64,000 nucleotides of DNA from Histoplasma ohiense (GCA_017607445.1 JAEVHH010000004.1:3968001-4032000), one strand, 5' to 3'; shown: positions 43,399 through 54,963, counted from the stretch's first letter. The notes: generated by a model from the sequence alone, not told the origin. Translations and numbers: made by a program.

Positions 43399-45309
43399 AT
43401 GGCTCATGAGGAGATCCGGAAGTTTGAGAATTTGACGTTAGACCCGAATTTTGCGAATACATCTGCGTTGACCGAAAATGGACATGGACGTGGAGATGTG
43501 CCAAACGCGAATGGCAGTGCTAGGCGAGTTCCTTCTGATACCGCTAAATCAAACCACCAACATACAAGGCCCCTAGAGGGAAGTGATGGTCCATTGAAGG
43601 ACGCCCATGTCCCGACGCCTCCCATCCCTGTGCCTTGTCCTGAAGACCATCATTACAGAACGGGTGCGGCCGATGACCTGGAATATAACCATCACCCTCG
43701 TTATATCCATCCATCGCCACTCGAGCAGTTTGCCCGAAACGACCAACCTTCACTCAGCCACAATGCTGATTACTCGCTTGATCCTGGATGCCGGAACCAA
43801 CTGGAAATCCCAGCAATCGATCTGAGGCACGGTGTCGACCCGTCTGTGGATAGCTTGTCTCATCAGGAACGCGACTCCGGAAGCTCCGCAAATGTGTTTC
43901 CTATCGGTTCACCTCCCCGGGACTTTTTCTCCAGACCAGTGGAGAGCTGTGGGGGTGACACTGAGCCTGCTGGGGAGCGCCCCACCTCTCTCACATCTCT
44001 ATCCACTGCTTCCCCTGTCACTGATGAAGTGCGTACGCCTCCGGAAACAAACAGGGACATATTTTTGTCCCCATTTTCAGCTTCTCCAAGGGTCTACCGC
44101 CCTGCATCTTTGGATGATGCGACCGGTTGGTCTGGCCTTGTCCCTCAGCCATTTGGGAGTCGGTCAAAAGGATATACTCTAGGCAGAGATGGCAGTTTGC
44201 GGCACAACCTATGTCATGACTCCGGTCGCTCTACCAACTCAAGTGGTAAATCTCCAGCTAGCACGTTTCTGTCCCTATGGAGTCGCGATGAGGTTCCCCC
44301 GAAACCTGATGATGAGGGCCAAGTTGTAGGGACAGACTATGTGATCGGCAAGCAGATTGGCTTTGGAGGATTTAGCACAGTGAAGGAAGCATTTAAGGTT
44401 AATGGGGATGGTGGACCGGAACGGTTTGCTGTTAAAATTGTGAGGAAGCACCTCGCCGGCCAGAGCGAACGTGAAAATGATCAAGTCCAAGCCGAATTCG
44501 ATCACGAAGTGCGCATTTGGCGATACCTAAACCACCCTAACATTTTGCCACTCGAAGCAGTCTACGAAACCGACTATGCTACATTTTGCTTCACAAAATT
44601 AACCACAAGGGGAACCTTGTTCGACCTGATCCGCAGACATCGCCAAGGCCTTCAAATGAACATTGCCCGAAACTATGCATATCAATTAGCGTCCGCTATT
44701 AGATACTTGCATGAGGATGCACGTGTTGTCCATCGAGATATTAAGCTTGAAAACTGTCTTCTAGATGCACCGGTTTCCAACCAATATGATGACGCAGCCC
44801 ACTTAATCCTATGTGACTTTGGAATGGCGGAATGGATGACATCGGAAAACGGCGGTGGAAGCTCACCTGATCCGTACGACAATGCAGCAGATCGGCCACC
44901 TCCAAAAGCCATAGGCCCTTCTGACACAAGCACCAGTGTTGCTGGAAGCCTGGAATATGCCTCTCCGGAGCTGTTATCATCTGTGGATGGACTTATTGAT
45001 CCAATTGTGGATATCTGGGCGTTTGGAGTTGTTGTCTTTGCTCTAGTCGTGGGTTCTCGGCCTTTCCAAGACTCCTTTAAACCACGAATCAAACTCAATA
45101 TTATGGGTGGTCGTTGGGATAGAAGTTCTGTCCTGAAAGGTCATGGTGATCTTCAGGATCGACGGAACGCATTGGAGTTAATCCAGGGCTGTTTGGATAT
45201 GGATTCGACGAGGAGATGGACCATTCGGGAAGTGTTACAATGCCGTTGGTTTCAGGGGTGTTCTGACAGCGCAGACCACGCTGGCGACACTCCGCAATGG
45301 GGATTTTAG
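43399..45309 (+). CDS. Ser/Thr protein kinase with long disordered N-terminus
   Basis: 636 residues from the first ATG (MAHEEIRKFENL). The upstream frame lacks an ATG. Residues 1-310 are low-complexity, Ser/Pro/His-rich. The kinase domain spans about 312-630: glycine loop GKQIGFGGFSTVKEAF, ATP Lys in FAVKIVRKH, catalytic loop VVHRDIKLENCLLD (near 443-456), metal site CDFGMAEW (near 472), an activation segment widened by about 35 residues, SPE for APE (GSLEYASPELLSS), then DIWAFGVVVFALVVGSRPF and a C-terminal Arg-containing helix RRWTIREVLQCRWF. All catalytic residues are present. The plan is CAMK/Snf1-like and fungal; I cannot name an ortholog with confidence. The insert in the activation segment may affect regulation. 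Confidence 0.9.
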   Translation: MAHEEIRKFENLTLDPNFANTSALTENGHGRGDVPNANGSARRVPSDTAKSNHQHTRPLEGSDGPLKDAHVPTPPIPVPCPEDHHYRTGAADDLEYNHHPRYIHPSPLEQFARNDQPSLSHNADYSLDPGCRNQLEIPAIDLRHGVDPSVDSLSHQERDSGSSANVFPIGSPPRDFFSRPVESCGGDTEPAGERPTSLTSLSTASPVTDEVRTPPETNRDIFLSPFSASPRVYRPASLDDATGWSGLVPQPFGSRSKGYTLGRDGSLRHNLCHDSGRSTNSSGKSPASTFLSLWSRDEVPPKPDDEGQVVGTDYVIGKQIGFGGFSTVKEAFKVNGDGGPERFAVKIVRKHLAGQSERENDQVQAEFDHEVRIWRYLNHPNILPLEAVYETDYATFCFTKLTTRGTLFDLIRRHRQGLQMNIARNYAYQLASAIRYLHEDARVVHRDIKLENCLLDAPVSNQYDDAAHLILCDFGMAEWMTSENGGGSSPDPYDNAADRPPPKAIGPSDTSTSVAGSLEYASPELLSSVDGLIDPIVDIWAFGVVVFALVVGSRPFQDSFKPRIKLNIMGGRWDRSSVLKGHGDLQDRRNALELIQGCLDMDSTRRWTIREVLQCRWFQGCSDSADHAGDTPQWGF

Positions 45310-47192
45310 GCCCTGCGTTCTATCCACTTTGATTGCGTCTGTTTTACTTGGGGATATTTTACGCCGGTTATGTAAGAAACCACCAAGGTCTGATGCAATC
45401 ATACGGTGTCCAAGGCGGATTTTTCATTCATTCTGATTTTCATCCTATCCCTTGTTGTGTTAGCGTTCGTATTTGATACCCGTGACTGTCATCTGCCAAA
45501 TGGTTGTCGTATCTACCTATTATATACCTATCTGCACTCTTTTTTTTTTTTTTTCTGACCTGGAAGGGGCCGGCCTTTTGTTCATTGACGGTTTAGGGAG
45601 TCTATTTACGATTGCATCCGATTGCATCCGATTGCATCCGAGTGTTATGCTGCCTTATGCCATCACGAATTTCCTTTCCCTTCTCTTCATTTTTTCTCTT
45701 CAGCAGATCATGTCCACTTTTGCTTATGCATTGATGAAATTGAATCGCGTGCGGCTGGCTGGAATTTTGAGAAGTTTCCGTTTTCCGTTTCGGTTTCGAG
45801 TTATGGTTTTTTTTTATTCATTTTCTCATCCTACTCCTAATTAGTTTGTTCTCAGGGCCGTCACTGCCTCTCAAAACATCTCAGTTTTGTTGTGTGTATT
45901 ACTGTCGAATCAACCCTCAACTTCTCCCCAATTCTCTCTTCATCATTTTACCTGTCCCTTTATCTCCTTTCTTTTCTTAGGGAATGATAAAACTCCAACG
46001 CAAGAGTATTCCCACCGCACTCTGTCATTGTTCCCTGCCCATACCCAAAAGGCGTTCTTGCTTTTGGTCTAGCGGGACAAACAGATCATGTGTCGACTAT
46101 ACAAAATGCAGTCTCAAGGCTGTTAAGGATGGTGACAGGCAGTGTTTGTATCTGGAGACCTTCCGCTCACGACGCGACCTACCTCATCATCCACAGGTGC
46201 TATCCCGTTTCTTGTTCTCTCTAGGTTTTTCCTGTTATTTGCGTTGTCGTTTCATTCATGGTTTCTAGCGGGATTTGTGGCCCGGTTCGCTTTTCTACCA
46301 GGCTCTGTTCTCGTCCTACGTTCCGTTTGAATTTGATTCTCTGCCTTTCCACAGATATTGCTAGATCCTTCTTTCCACCTTTTTCTTTTGTTTTGTTTTG
46401 TCTTTTTTTTTTTTTTTTCTTCTTTTGCGCGAGCTTTTTAGATAGCACTCTCTATGCTTCTCGGTTTTCTCTTCTTTTCTTTTCTTGTGTTTTTATATCC
46501 CATCAATGGCATTTTTGTACTTGGTTGGGCGTTTTATCAGAGTGGTGACCACCTTCATTGATGAACACGATACTGTTGATAATACGATGCAAGCGGACGT
46601 GTTAATAAAACGTTTAGGGGAAAGGGACAAGGGTTCACCTGTATGTTAAGTAATTAATTAGTGTTAGATTCCAAGAAGTGAAATTGTGAATTTAAAAACT
46701 TGTTATTAGGGAAATTATTCTTTTTAGTCTTACTGGTCAAGTCCGATTCTACAATTAGTTTTGTTACCTCCAAACCGTATGAGATGGATCGCAAGCTTTG
46801 AAAAGGTCAACTTAACCGAAGCATTTTATTAATTCTGCAAATCGTGAGGGTGGTTTTCAGCACGTCTCAAAAGGGAAAGGTAATGTTTTCTGCTCGCGGT
46901 TGAGCAGGTAGCGGAGCATAGAAGAAAATAACTATATAACTACACCTTACAGCTGAAGTAAGCCCTTGACCAAAATATAGTTAATTTAAATAGACCATAT
47001 GAGGGAATTTGCCTCTCTAATATACAATAATATCCAAACAAGATAAAACAGACTCATATAGCTACATAAAACGCGGGAAGAAGAAACAAATATTTCTCCC
47101 TCGGGAGTCCTGACAGCATTCAAAAACAACAATAAAGTTAAATAGAGTAAGAAAGAAGGAACAAATCTGTGTCGCTATTCTACCTTCTTTTT
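45310..47192. other. Convergent 3' region
   Basis: Between the kinase and uL15m genes. T-rich tracts at 45540-45555 and 46404-46420; 10-bp repeat at 45610-45641; 46600-47190 AT-rich. Possible long untranslated regions; no gene supported. Confidence 0.5.
45610..45641. repeat. 10-bp tandem repeat GATTGCATCC x3
   Basis: Three perfect copies plus two bases of a fourth, in the convergent intergenic region. Confidence 0.95.
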
Positions 47193-48160
47193 CTACCACA
47201 ATCTATTGTCACTAGAAGGCATACCCTCCTTACCCTTCTTCTGTGCCTTACCGGGTGCACTGAAGAACAAACTCGGCGTTTCCCCTTTCTGCACAAGATA
47301 ACTCAAATACCCTCTATGAGCCGGATCACGATAATACTCAATATCCTTGCGGTTGGTCGGGTCCGGCAACCGATACGAGAACCCATCACCCTTGACACGG
47401 GGCTTATCAATCCCCATCCCAATCGTCAGATTCTCCCCTGCATTGAGCCACGCGAGCGAGACGAATGGGTCCGTCTTGCCGGACAGGATCCGCTTGATGG
47501 CGTGGCGTGTGTAGTAGCGGGTCGTGATGGAGCCGCCGACGGCTTCGACAGCCTCAATCGCCGTGGTAGAGGCGCGGGAGACGACGATTTGGACGGGTTG
47601 TTTGAGTGTTTCTTTGCCGCCACGGGCGAGAAGTTTGACACCGTCCTTGACGCCGTGGATACAGCGGGACTTCGCAAGCTCGCGGACTGTGATGGGGCGG
47701 GAGGGGTCGAGGCGGCCTTGGTCGATCCATTGTTGGATGCGGTCGAGGTTGACTTTGGAGATGTCGAGGGAGAAGCTGGATGAGGGTTTTGGATTAGATC
47801 TTTTACTTATTTTCGGACGGCATCACTTAGGGTGTCGGAAGTGCCCTACATGTTTTTGAATCCATGTTCACCATGCACAATCTCATCTTTGGTCTGCCCG
47901 CCATTGAAACCTGCGGGAACACTTCCATGCTGCTTTTGACCTTTGTGACCACGCCCGGAGGTCTTGCCCTTTCCAGACGAAGGACCTCGACCGCGTCTTA
48001 TCCGTTTGTTGTACGCTGTCGCATTATCTGACAACTGCGCGAGGACGGATGCGTGTCTGGTCTGGTGCTGTAAAACTGGGAGGAGGAACGGCGGCGGAGA
48101 TGTGAATTGGAATAGTGAGGGCAGCTGCATTGGCAGCCGCAAGCTCAATCGACAAGGCAT
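47193..48160 (-). CDS. Mitochondrial large-subunit ribosomal protein uL15m
   Basis: Exon 1 48160-47850, intron 47849-47776 (74 nt, GTAGGG..CCAG), exon 2 47775-47193; 297 residues. Start is MPCRLSLRLP; codons before it are in frame but not ATG. The N-terminus is basic and amphipathic, a likely mitochondrial signal ending near HQTRHASVL. The uL15 core follows: RRGRGPSSGKGKTSGRGHKG and GFNGGQT, then the junction GFKNIFSLDISKVNLDR formed by the splice, RELAKSRCIHGVKDGVKLLA, and a C-terminal region with DIEYYRDPAHRGYLSYLVQK. Orthologous to the yeast 54S protein MRPL10/MRPL18 type. It binds 23S-like rRNA near the peptidyl region of mitoribosomes. Confidence 0.93.
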
Positions 48161-49159
48161 TGGAACGGCCAAGTTAGTATCTGGATACTTTTATGATCCA
48201 GTCTGCAGGTGGAGCCTCAGTCGGGTTTTTTTCAAAGAGGGATCAAAATCTCGGAGTAGGGATTTTTGCCAAGACATTTTGAAGCATGATCAAGCTGCAG
48301 TTATCTAAAACACACTCAAATATTATATTACTAATATGCTTTCATTCATTGACCATATATTAGGCCACTAGGGCAAAAGAGCCCGATCACCACCAGCGCC
48401 GTGGTGGTATAGAGGGTACGAATCACCCAATCCGATCCCCCCAACACTATAACCTGTGGGATGGTTAATCTTCTCATTGTGTGGTCGCTAGCTAACTATA
48501 TAGGGGTAATCACGTGTGGTGGAGTGGCCCTCTGGGCAACTAATGCCCAACATAATCTCACAACTCATCTCTCTTTAAAATTTCTCAAAAAGACTAAGTT
48601 ACTGAGAGTAAATATTATACTGGGAGTTGTAGTCTTGAAGATTGTAAAGAGTGTGTCAAAGTGACAAAGTATTTATATGTTGAGGGTTACGAAGAGAAAG
48701 AAACGGCATTATCAATAACCGATGCCAGTGCGGTTTATTTACCTTACACTATTCACTAATATCTACAGACACTAGTATTCATATAAGTTGTTGACGAAGT
48801 TGATTTGATTCTGTGAACTTGTATCTCAACATAGTTAGCAGCTGTAGAACTCTGATAAATCGAATTAAGTCTCAATCTACTCCATAAAAATAGTATTGTC
48901 TAGAGAAGTTAATTCGACCTTTGAATAGCAAAAAGATTTTCCCTTTTGATAAAAGCATTCAAATTGAACTGTAAATGATGTTGTATTTGAGAGATCTGTG
49001 TAATGGTGCTAGGCCCGAGCAGGAGCCCCGCGCGCAAATCGATAGTCCATAACGCCACTGGGATCCAGCTGAGCGGTAGAGTGCTGGGATAGACTTGATA
49101 TGACAGTAGTCAATGTCAACTCATGGACATTCTGTCGCGGGGCCAATTAATCGGCGGTC
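48161..49159. other. Spacer with a repeat fragment and hairpins
   Basis: 48161-48310 is promoter-side of the ribosomal protein gene. 48370-48500 has two short inverted repeats (GGGC..GCCC and CCACCAGCGCCGTGGTGG-like) followed by the dispersed repeat blocks. 48500-49000 is AT-rich. 49060-49090 resembles a tRNA D-arm (AGCTGAGCGGTAGAGTGC) but no full tRNA fold follows. No gene supported. Confidence 0.45.
48455..48497. repeat. Dispersed repeat fragment, related to 4673-4744
   Basis: TGTGGGATGGTTAATCT, then TGTGTGGTCGCTA overlapping GCTAGCTAACTA. These blocks recur near 4673-4744 in altered order. Confidence 0.5.
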
Positions 49160-51464
49160 TCACGCCTCTTCGTGAGCGCCCTTGACGACATCAGACCAGC
49201 GCCGCCGGCCGCCTTCGGATGATTCAGCGTTGATGGGCCAGTTTGCCCATCCGAAAAACAAATCAATGGTCCCCTTCATGTCAGAAAACAAGAGAACTCC
49301 GACAGCAGCATTTAGGAAAAAGGTGTCCGGCTGCGATGAAAAGTTACGAGTCAGCAGAGCGCAAGAGAATAGAGCTGCGCTCAATATGTCTTCGGCAAAT
49401 TCTAAATCGTTTGGAAATTCGTCCGCTAGGCGTTCCCAGAGTGGTCGTACCATGTACTCGAGCTTTATGTATGCCAAAGTACGATCTAGCAGGCTGAGCT
49501 GGAGGTTGAAGTCGACAGCGATGGCCTCTTCGGTAACGCGGTAGCGCACATACTGGCGTTCATCGCCCCCACATGCAGTCATTGCATTGCAAGGATCCAT
49601 CAGATCACTATAAAGGATGGCGAAAAACGCATCGTTGTACAATGGTTTGGCTAGGTCGAGCACGGGGTTGTGCCATCCGGCAACTTCGTAGTCGACGAGG
49701 CGGATTGCAGGCCCTCCTCGCGTAGCCATAACATTACCTCCATGTCCGTCTCCAAGGCCTACCGCAACGCTGGAGTTTATGAGATGAAGCCCTCGAGGAT
49801 TAAGGATAGCCTCAGCTTGCCGACAGTAATGATACAAACTGTCAAGCTCCCGCCCGTTGATGATCAACGGCAGGGACATGAATTCCTTAAAACTTAACCG
49901 CCTCATTTCCGTCTGGAAAAACTCCGGAACAGTGATGCCATAAAACTCTAATGCCCGACCGTCCAAGTGTAAGCGGTCGTAATAGAACCGGTGTATCAAC
50001 TGCTCCTTTTTAGTCGCTTCCGAGCGGATGGTATTGAGCTGGACTGCCGCAACCTGTTCTGCTCTGACTAGTTCGACGCTAACCAGCCAGTCGAATGCAT
50101 CTTGGGCACATTTGAAGGGAACCCCCACGATTCCCTTGGAGATAGTGACCCTGATGTCACTTAGCACCTCTCCTTGGTGTTTCTCGTAAAACACGGTGTT
50201 GCTGACGGGATCAAATGCCAGAACCTTTTGTAGCATGCCGCTTGGAAAGTAGTGTCTCAGTGAGGAAAGGGCGGCTATTTCTGCGGTAACACCAGGCCCA
50301 TGTTTGGCAAAGATGTTCACCCATGACCTAGTCTTTTTAAACATGGCTCGGGCATAAAAGCTCGTGGAATTCGATGAGAAAGGAGATTGAACGTACTCTC
50401 TGGTTTGGGTGTCCAGAATAAATTCGGAAGTAGTGATTGGCTGTTGATCCGTCTGGCATGTGTCGGAATAATATTCGCCGATTCTACTCTTTGGCGTTCC
50501 GAGGAAACAGGTCATCCGATACCCATCGTAGTCAATTTTGATTGCAAGATCGTCACTAATTGAGGTTCTAGCCAGAGGTCCTAGCCGGATAGAGTTCTGC
50601 GAGATTCCCTTTACTTCATGGTCAGCTTTGAGGGCGCTCAATCGTACAATGTCCTTCTCAAGTTTTTGTCGATACTCTGAGGAAAATGTGCCGGATGAAT
50701 AAAAGAAGCCAATCATGTCCTCTGGCCCTTTTGTTCCGGCTAGCTTCAACCATTTGCGAATGATCAAAGACTTAAATATATCTAATATGCTCCGAGCGGT
50801 GTCGAACAAAGGGACTGACGTTAGCAACAACTCGCAAGTTACCCCAGGGTTAGGATGATGTAATCCATGAGTTGCAGTCTCGGGAATCAGAAAGTCTGCA
50901 TCCTCAAGGATGTAGAGCTCTTCAGAGACGCGCTCCGGCTGGTAGACATAGAGGACAGGGCCCAAATTCTGATAGTAGCAGCGGAAGCTCCTAACGGGCC
51001 GACGCGACAGGACACCTAACCGGCAGAGATGTGGGTCGGAGTAGACCGCGAGCAAACATTCAACTGTCAAAAATCTGATAGACCGCTTGGTTCGGTCTTT
51101 AGCTCGGCCAGAGTATCGAAGGACCTCCCAGTTGCTCTGCTCAAAGCCAGCCTTAACTCCCTAAATTCAATTCAGCGATACATGTAAACAGTATCGGAAA
51201 GGATTTACATACGCTCCAGGACAGGCACTCCTCGACCTCAATCCATAATAACTCACAAAGGTCGTCTCTGCGAGCGGTAATGAGCTGGCAGATTTCTTCT
51301 TTGTTGCGCAAAATCCCAATTCCATCCCAGTCGGAGAGGATGTTATGCGAGCTATGTGCACGGCTGCCACCTAAACCTATAGCAAGAAATCCAAGCTCGG
51401 CGGGGTCAACACTTGGGTTAAGATATGAGGCAGCTTCAGTAAAAGGTCTCGCGATGGTAGCCAT
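49160..51464 (-). CDS. Nucleotidyltransferase-like / choline-kinase-APH-like fusion protein
   Basis: Exon 1 51464-51213 (84 codons), intron 51212-51161 (52 nt, GTATGT..TTAG), exon 2 51160-49160; 750 residues. The N-terminus (24-50) reads GFLAIGLGGSRAHSSHNILSDWDG: the GS-x(n)-DxD signature of pol-beta-type nucleotidyltransferases, with Asp45 and Asp47 as metal ligands. A middle part of about 200 residues includes helices around LLLTSVPLFDTARSILDIFK. The C-terminal half is a phosphotransferase fold: N-lobe Lys in NIFAKHGPGVTAEIAAL, catalytic-loop equivalent GLGDGHGGNVMA (Asp555, Asn560) and metal site RLVDYEVAGWHNP (Asp574), as in choline kinase/APH proteins. Both signatures are intact. The substrate is unknown; I do not recognise a named fungal family. 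It lies between conserved genes and the transposon-rich end. Confidence 0.8.
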
Positions 51465-53442
51465 GCTGGAAAAAGGGCAGAAACTTAGAACCAGGAGGTT
51501 TCCGGGTGATCTGGAGAGGGCTGTAGTTAGAATGAAGATATCTAAATTTACTATTTGGTTCCACAGTCTGCTGTTGAGTCGACTGAGATGGTAAAGACCT
51601 CATTCACAACCACTTGAGGAGATATGGAAGGATATCAATATTTTTCCTACTTACCAGTTCAAGATCCTTGCCCTTCCATAACACTGAGGATGATTTCAGG
51701 CCTTCATATCCATTTTAAATCCTCGTTTCGTCATGTGCTTTTCTTTGACTCTTGGATTGTCCGTGTTGACCGTCATTGACAGACAAGTCTTGATGCTGGC
51801 ACGGCGAAGCATCAGCAGGAACTCGCATTCAACTGTCAGATAAGTACTGCCTTGGGTATGTTGCTCCTAAATACTTGGTAAAGAGCCAGAACACAGAGCA
51901 CAAACGAGGTCTCAATAGGCCGCGCAATCATAGCATGATGATCCCAGATTGGGTAAATCTAAGCCGAGAAGCTGATGTTGTGCAACTCTCAACATGGCTC
52001 AGCTCCACTCAAGTGGCTTTCGACATGGTAACCCACTGTGCGGAAGTCCGGTGTCGGTCCCCAATGTGCCCATTAACAACTAGGCAAGTATCACAAATGC
52101 TGGCTCATTTTGAGCATATGGACACGTTAACCATGCTGCACAATTGGCAAGCTTTCCCTTCCCTCGCGCCATTGTTCACTTCTGCCGGTGTTGCAGTGTG
52201 TGCATGCCAACATGCAAAGCCTGGCTGCTGATGCTTCAGACATTAATTGCTGGTTATATCACCCAGGTAGCGTGCACACGGGACCAAGTGCCAGTGCGGG
52301 AAAAGGGGGCGATTGGAGTCGTGATAACACTGCTGGAAGCCTGGAAGCAGCAAGGAAGACTGACAGATGGAACGGCGTCATCTCATGATTGAGAGTTTGT
52401 GAGATCAAAGACTATTATATACAGAACTCATAGGAGTTTTTGGACTGTTTTGACCAAAGCATCTTTCGTTGGCGGTCCATGGTCACACCTCAGATTTTGA
52501 GACATCGTACGGATTTGTTACTATATAAAACGAATAAGGTTCGATCTTTACTAGTTACGGGATAGAATAGCGATAAATTATTGCTAACTTTAGGGCTCTG
52601 ATTATCCATCTGTCTAGATGGGGGATTTCACTACCAATTTATATGTGATAGATAGGTATCTAACTTTTGATATTTAACTTTTTTGCTTTTGTGTGATAGG
52701 TGCTGGTTTTGGCGGTGGGATTCGGTGGAGATTTTAACCTACCTAGCTTGGATGTTCCAAAATTACAAATAGTTAACGCTGTAGAAAGGTTTGACACACG
52801 AAATACTTATAACATTAAGTATTGCCGTTCCATCGCTTGATTAAAGAGGTATTATTATATTTTAGGGGGCCATAGGGGCAATCAATGCCTGTGGCTTGCT
52901 CACTAGCTCGCTAAACATTGCCCATAGCCCCAAGCAAGAGATGGTTTCCACTCGTGATGGGATTTCATGTTAAATTCTAGTGTGGGACAAAACTTTTGGC
53001 AGGGGTCTCTGTACAGCTCATGTGTGACTACACATTGTTACTCTCAGAAGTAACCCTACTTGTGTGTGTGTGTGTGTGTGTGTTAATTTAATGTTGATGA
53101 AATATTGTAAGGCGAAAAGTCAACGCATACACAGATTTTATCAAGCACATATTGTAAAAATCACAGAGAACAAACTGCAACCTGACCGTACCCGGATTTA
53201 ATTGAACAAGCTGGCTTCTGACTCGATAGCCCACGGCTTTCTCCACAGTACCATCATGATTTCTAAGCAGCAATTCACACCCACCGTTAGGAAAACATGG
53301 AGTTATAGAGTGGATGAGCTGGCGACAGAAGGGCTTGTTTGGCAATTTCTTTTCGGCTAGCTTAGAGGTAAGGTTAAAAGACCATGACTTCAATTGCGTA
53401 CCCACGGATTGGCAGCGGTTGGACCCACTTGAATCAACGCTT
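51465..53442. other. Spacer, AT-rich in the middle
   Basis: 51465-51900 is promoter side of the fusion gene. 51935-52390 has overlapping plus-strand frames without family resemblance. 52400-53050 is AT-rich. A GT repeat lies at 53061-53083. 53088-53442 holds the 3' flank of the Nudix gene. No gene supported. Confidence 0.45.
53061..53083. repeat. (GT)n microsatellite
   Basis: About eleven GT units. Confidence 0.95.
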
Positions 53443-54000
53443 TTATGGATTCATCCCAGAAAGCTTCGCAGTAGTAAAGTAACCAGCGCGGGAGACTACA
53501 TCAATAACTGCTCGTGCAATTTGCCGATCATCATCGAAAGTCAAAGACTTCACTCCGCTATCAAGCTCCGCCCAAATCGGTTCAAAATCCTCTCCGTCCT
53601 GCTGAGTTCCCGTATCAGGCGCTGTGGTAGAATCTCCCTTGGCGGCAAACCAAAAAATGAGCTTGAGTTTATTGTGCACGAGACGCTGGCTAACAGCAAA
53701 AGGTTCTGTCACAGCGCTCAATTGACCGTATGTATCGGCAGCGGCCTCGGGGGTTGCAAGTGTGGGAATCGGCAAAGGGAAGAGGGTCACTCGGAAGCCC
53801 GTCTCTTCATAGGTCTCTCGTAAGGCGGCATTCTCCAGTGCCTCTCCAATGTTCTTGCGCCCTTTAGGGAGGAGAATCTCTTGGTTTTTGTTCTGGCGAA
53901 TGAGTAGCATCTTTGCTTGAGTGGGATCCAAAGTGACTGTGCCACAGCTGATGCTAAAAGCATCACAAAGGTGAAATAATTTATCAGAATCAAGAGACAT
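53443..54000 (-). CDS. Nudix hydrolase
   Basis: 185 residues from the ATG at 54000 (MSLDSDKLF); in-frame ATGs at 54018 and 54045 would add a short hydrophobic leader and cannot be excluded. The Nudix box G-x5-E-x7-REUxEExGU is complete: Gly47, Glu53, then RETYEETGF at 61-69, with catalytic Glu65/Glu66. It is preceded by LPKGRKNIGEA and followed by a Pro-rich strand FPLPIPTLATPE. It hydrolyses a nucleoside diphosphate linked to another group; the substrate is not shown. It ends with a conserved-looking SLTFDDDRQIARAVIDVV helix. Compact fungal Nudix proteins of this layout are common and mostly uncharacterised. It sits next to the nucleotidyltransferase/kinase fusion on the same strand, 2 kb away. 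Confidence 0.92.
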   Translation of the reverse strand: MSLDSDKLFHLCDAFSISCGTVTLDPTQAKMLLIRQNKNQEILLPKGRKNIGEALENAALRETYEETGFRVTLFPLPIPTLATPEAAADTYGQLSAVTEPFAVSQRLVHNKLKLIFWFAAKGDSTTAPDTGTQQDGEDFEPIWAELDSGVKSLTFDDDRQIARAVIDVVSRAGYFTTAKLSGMNP

Positions 54001-54867
54001 GGCCAGCGGACAGGGCATAGAGAGAAGAATACACATGCACATCAACCACCTGAAGATCAGAGATAAACAGCTTGGTACTAGTATTTGATTAACTAGTACA
54101 GAAATGTGAGTAATCTGAATGTAATTGAGAGTGACTTTACCAGTTAATGTGTGTTATTACTGCAAGTAGCATTAGCTCATCAGCATCAAGTGAAGGTGAA
54201 AGTAACCGACTATTTTTGACTTATTCATTGTGGTGCAGCAAAGTTAACGAGGGAGCATTAAGACCTTGCACACAAGAGAAATATAAATGGATATCTCAGT
54301 CCCAGAGCTCAAATAAAAACCGTTTTGCCTTGATGTCCAAGTTGACACTCAGGCTTCAGACCACAAGTCTTTAAACCCACATTAACTGTTTAGAAGACTT
54401 GTCAATAGAAGGCTATAACGACAACAAGTTTATCATTGCAATGATTTATTTTCCACATAACTATCTATGCGGCTGACTAAGTCTTTATAAAAACCAAAAT
54501 CTATCATTTTCTAAATAGTCAGCTTCTTCATTATCGTAAGAGTAGACTCTAACTAACAAGTGCTATTTGTAAATAGTACTCTATGCATATATAGATGTTG
54601 AATGAGGAATCACTAATGATAAGCAGTACTCAGCTAGCCACACATTCCAGAGCTGGTATAGATACTAATAGTGTGAACATTTTCATTGCCTACAAACATT
54701 CCTGGCTCTGCTGTAAGAGTAGAGATGAAGATGTCAGTATCATGAAGTCTTCACACTTTAATATCTCTTACTATGATATATTATATACCAGTATGTAATG
54801 AACTGACTGAGAAGTAGTGCTAATTGTTAAGATTAAAAAGACTTATCCACTAGTTATACTTTATATC
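54001..54867. other. Spacer before the retrotransposon block
   Basis: Promoter region of the Nudix gene, then AT-rich DNA (54400-54860) with no recognisable gene. A short plus-strand frame (54595-54798) is AT-biased and not credible. Confidence 0.45.
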
Positions 54868-54963
54868 TGTGATGGGTTAGCACCCGTTAGTAATTAACTT
54901 ATGCAACCAACTCCCCTCCTGCACCCACTTGTTCCTGGTTGCTGTGACCTTGTGTAACCCTCG

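Noticed and set aside
47169..47783. 204-codon plus-strand open frame
   Set aside because: Antisense to the uL15m gene.
48395..48450. tRNA-like stretch with GTGGTATAGAGGGTA
   Set aside because: No consistent cloverleaf; more likely part of a repeat.
49060..49090. tRNA-like D-arm AGCTGAGCGGTAGAGTGC
   Set aside because: No acceptor, anticodon or T-arm (GGTTCGA) could be folded around it.
54595..54798. 67-codon plus-strand frame before the retrotransposons
   Set aside because: AT-biased, no family features.
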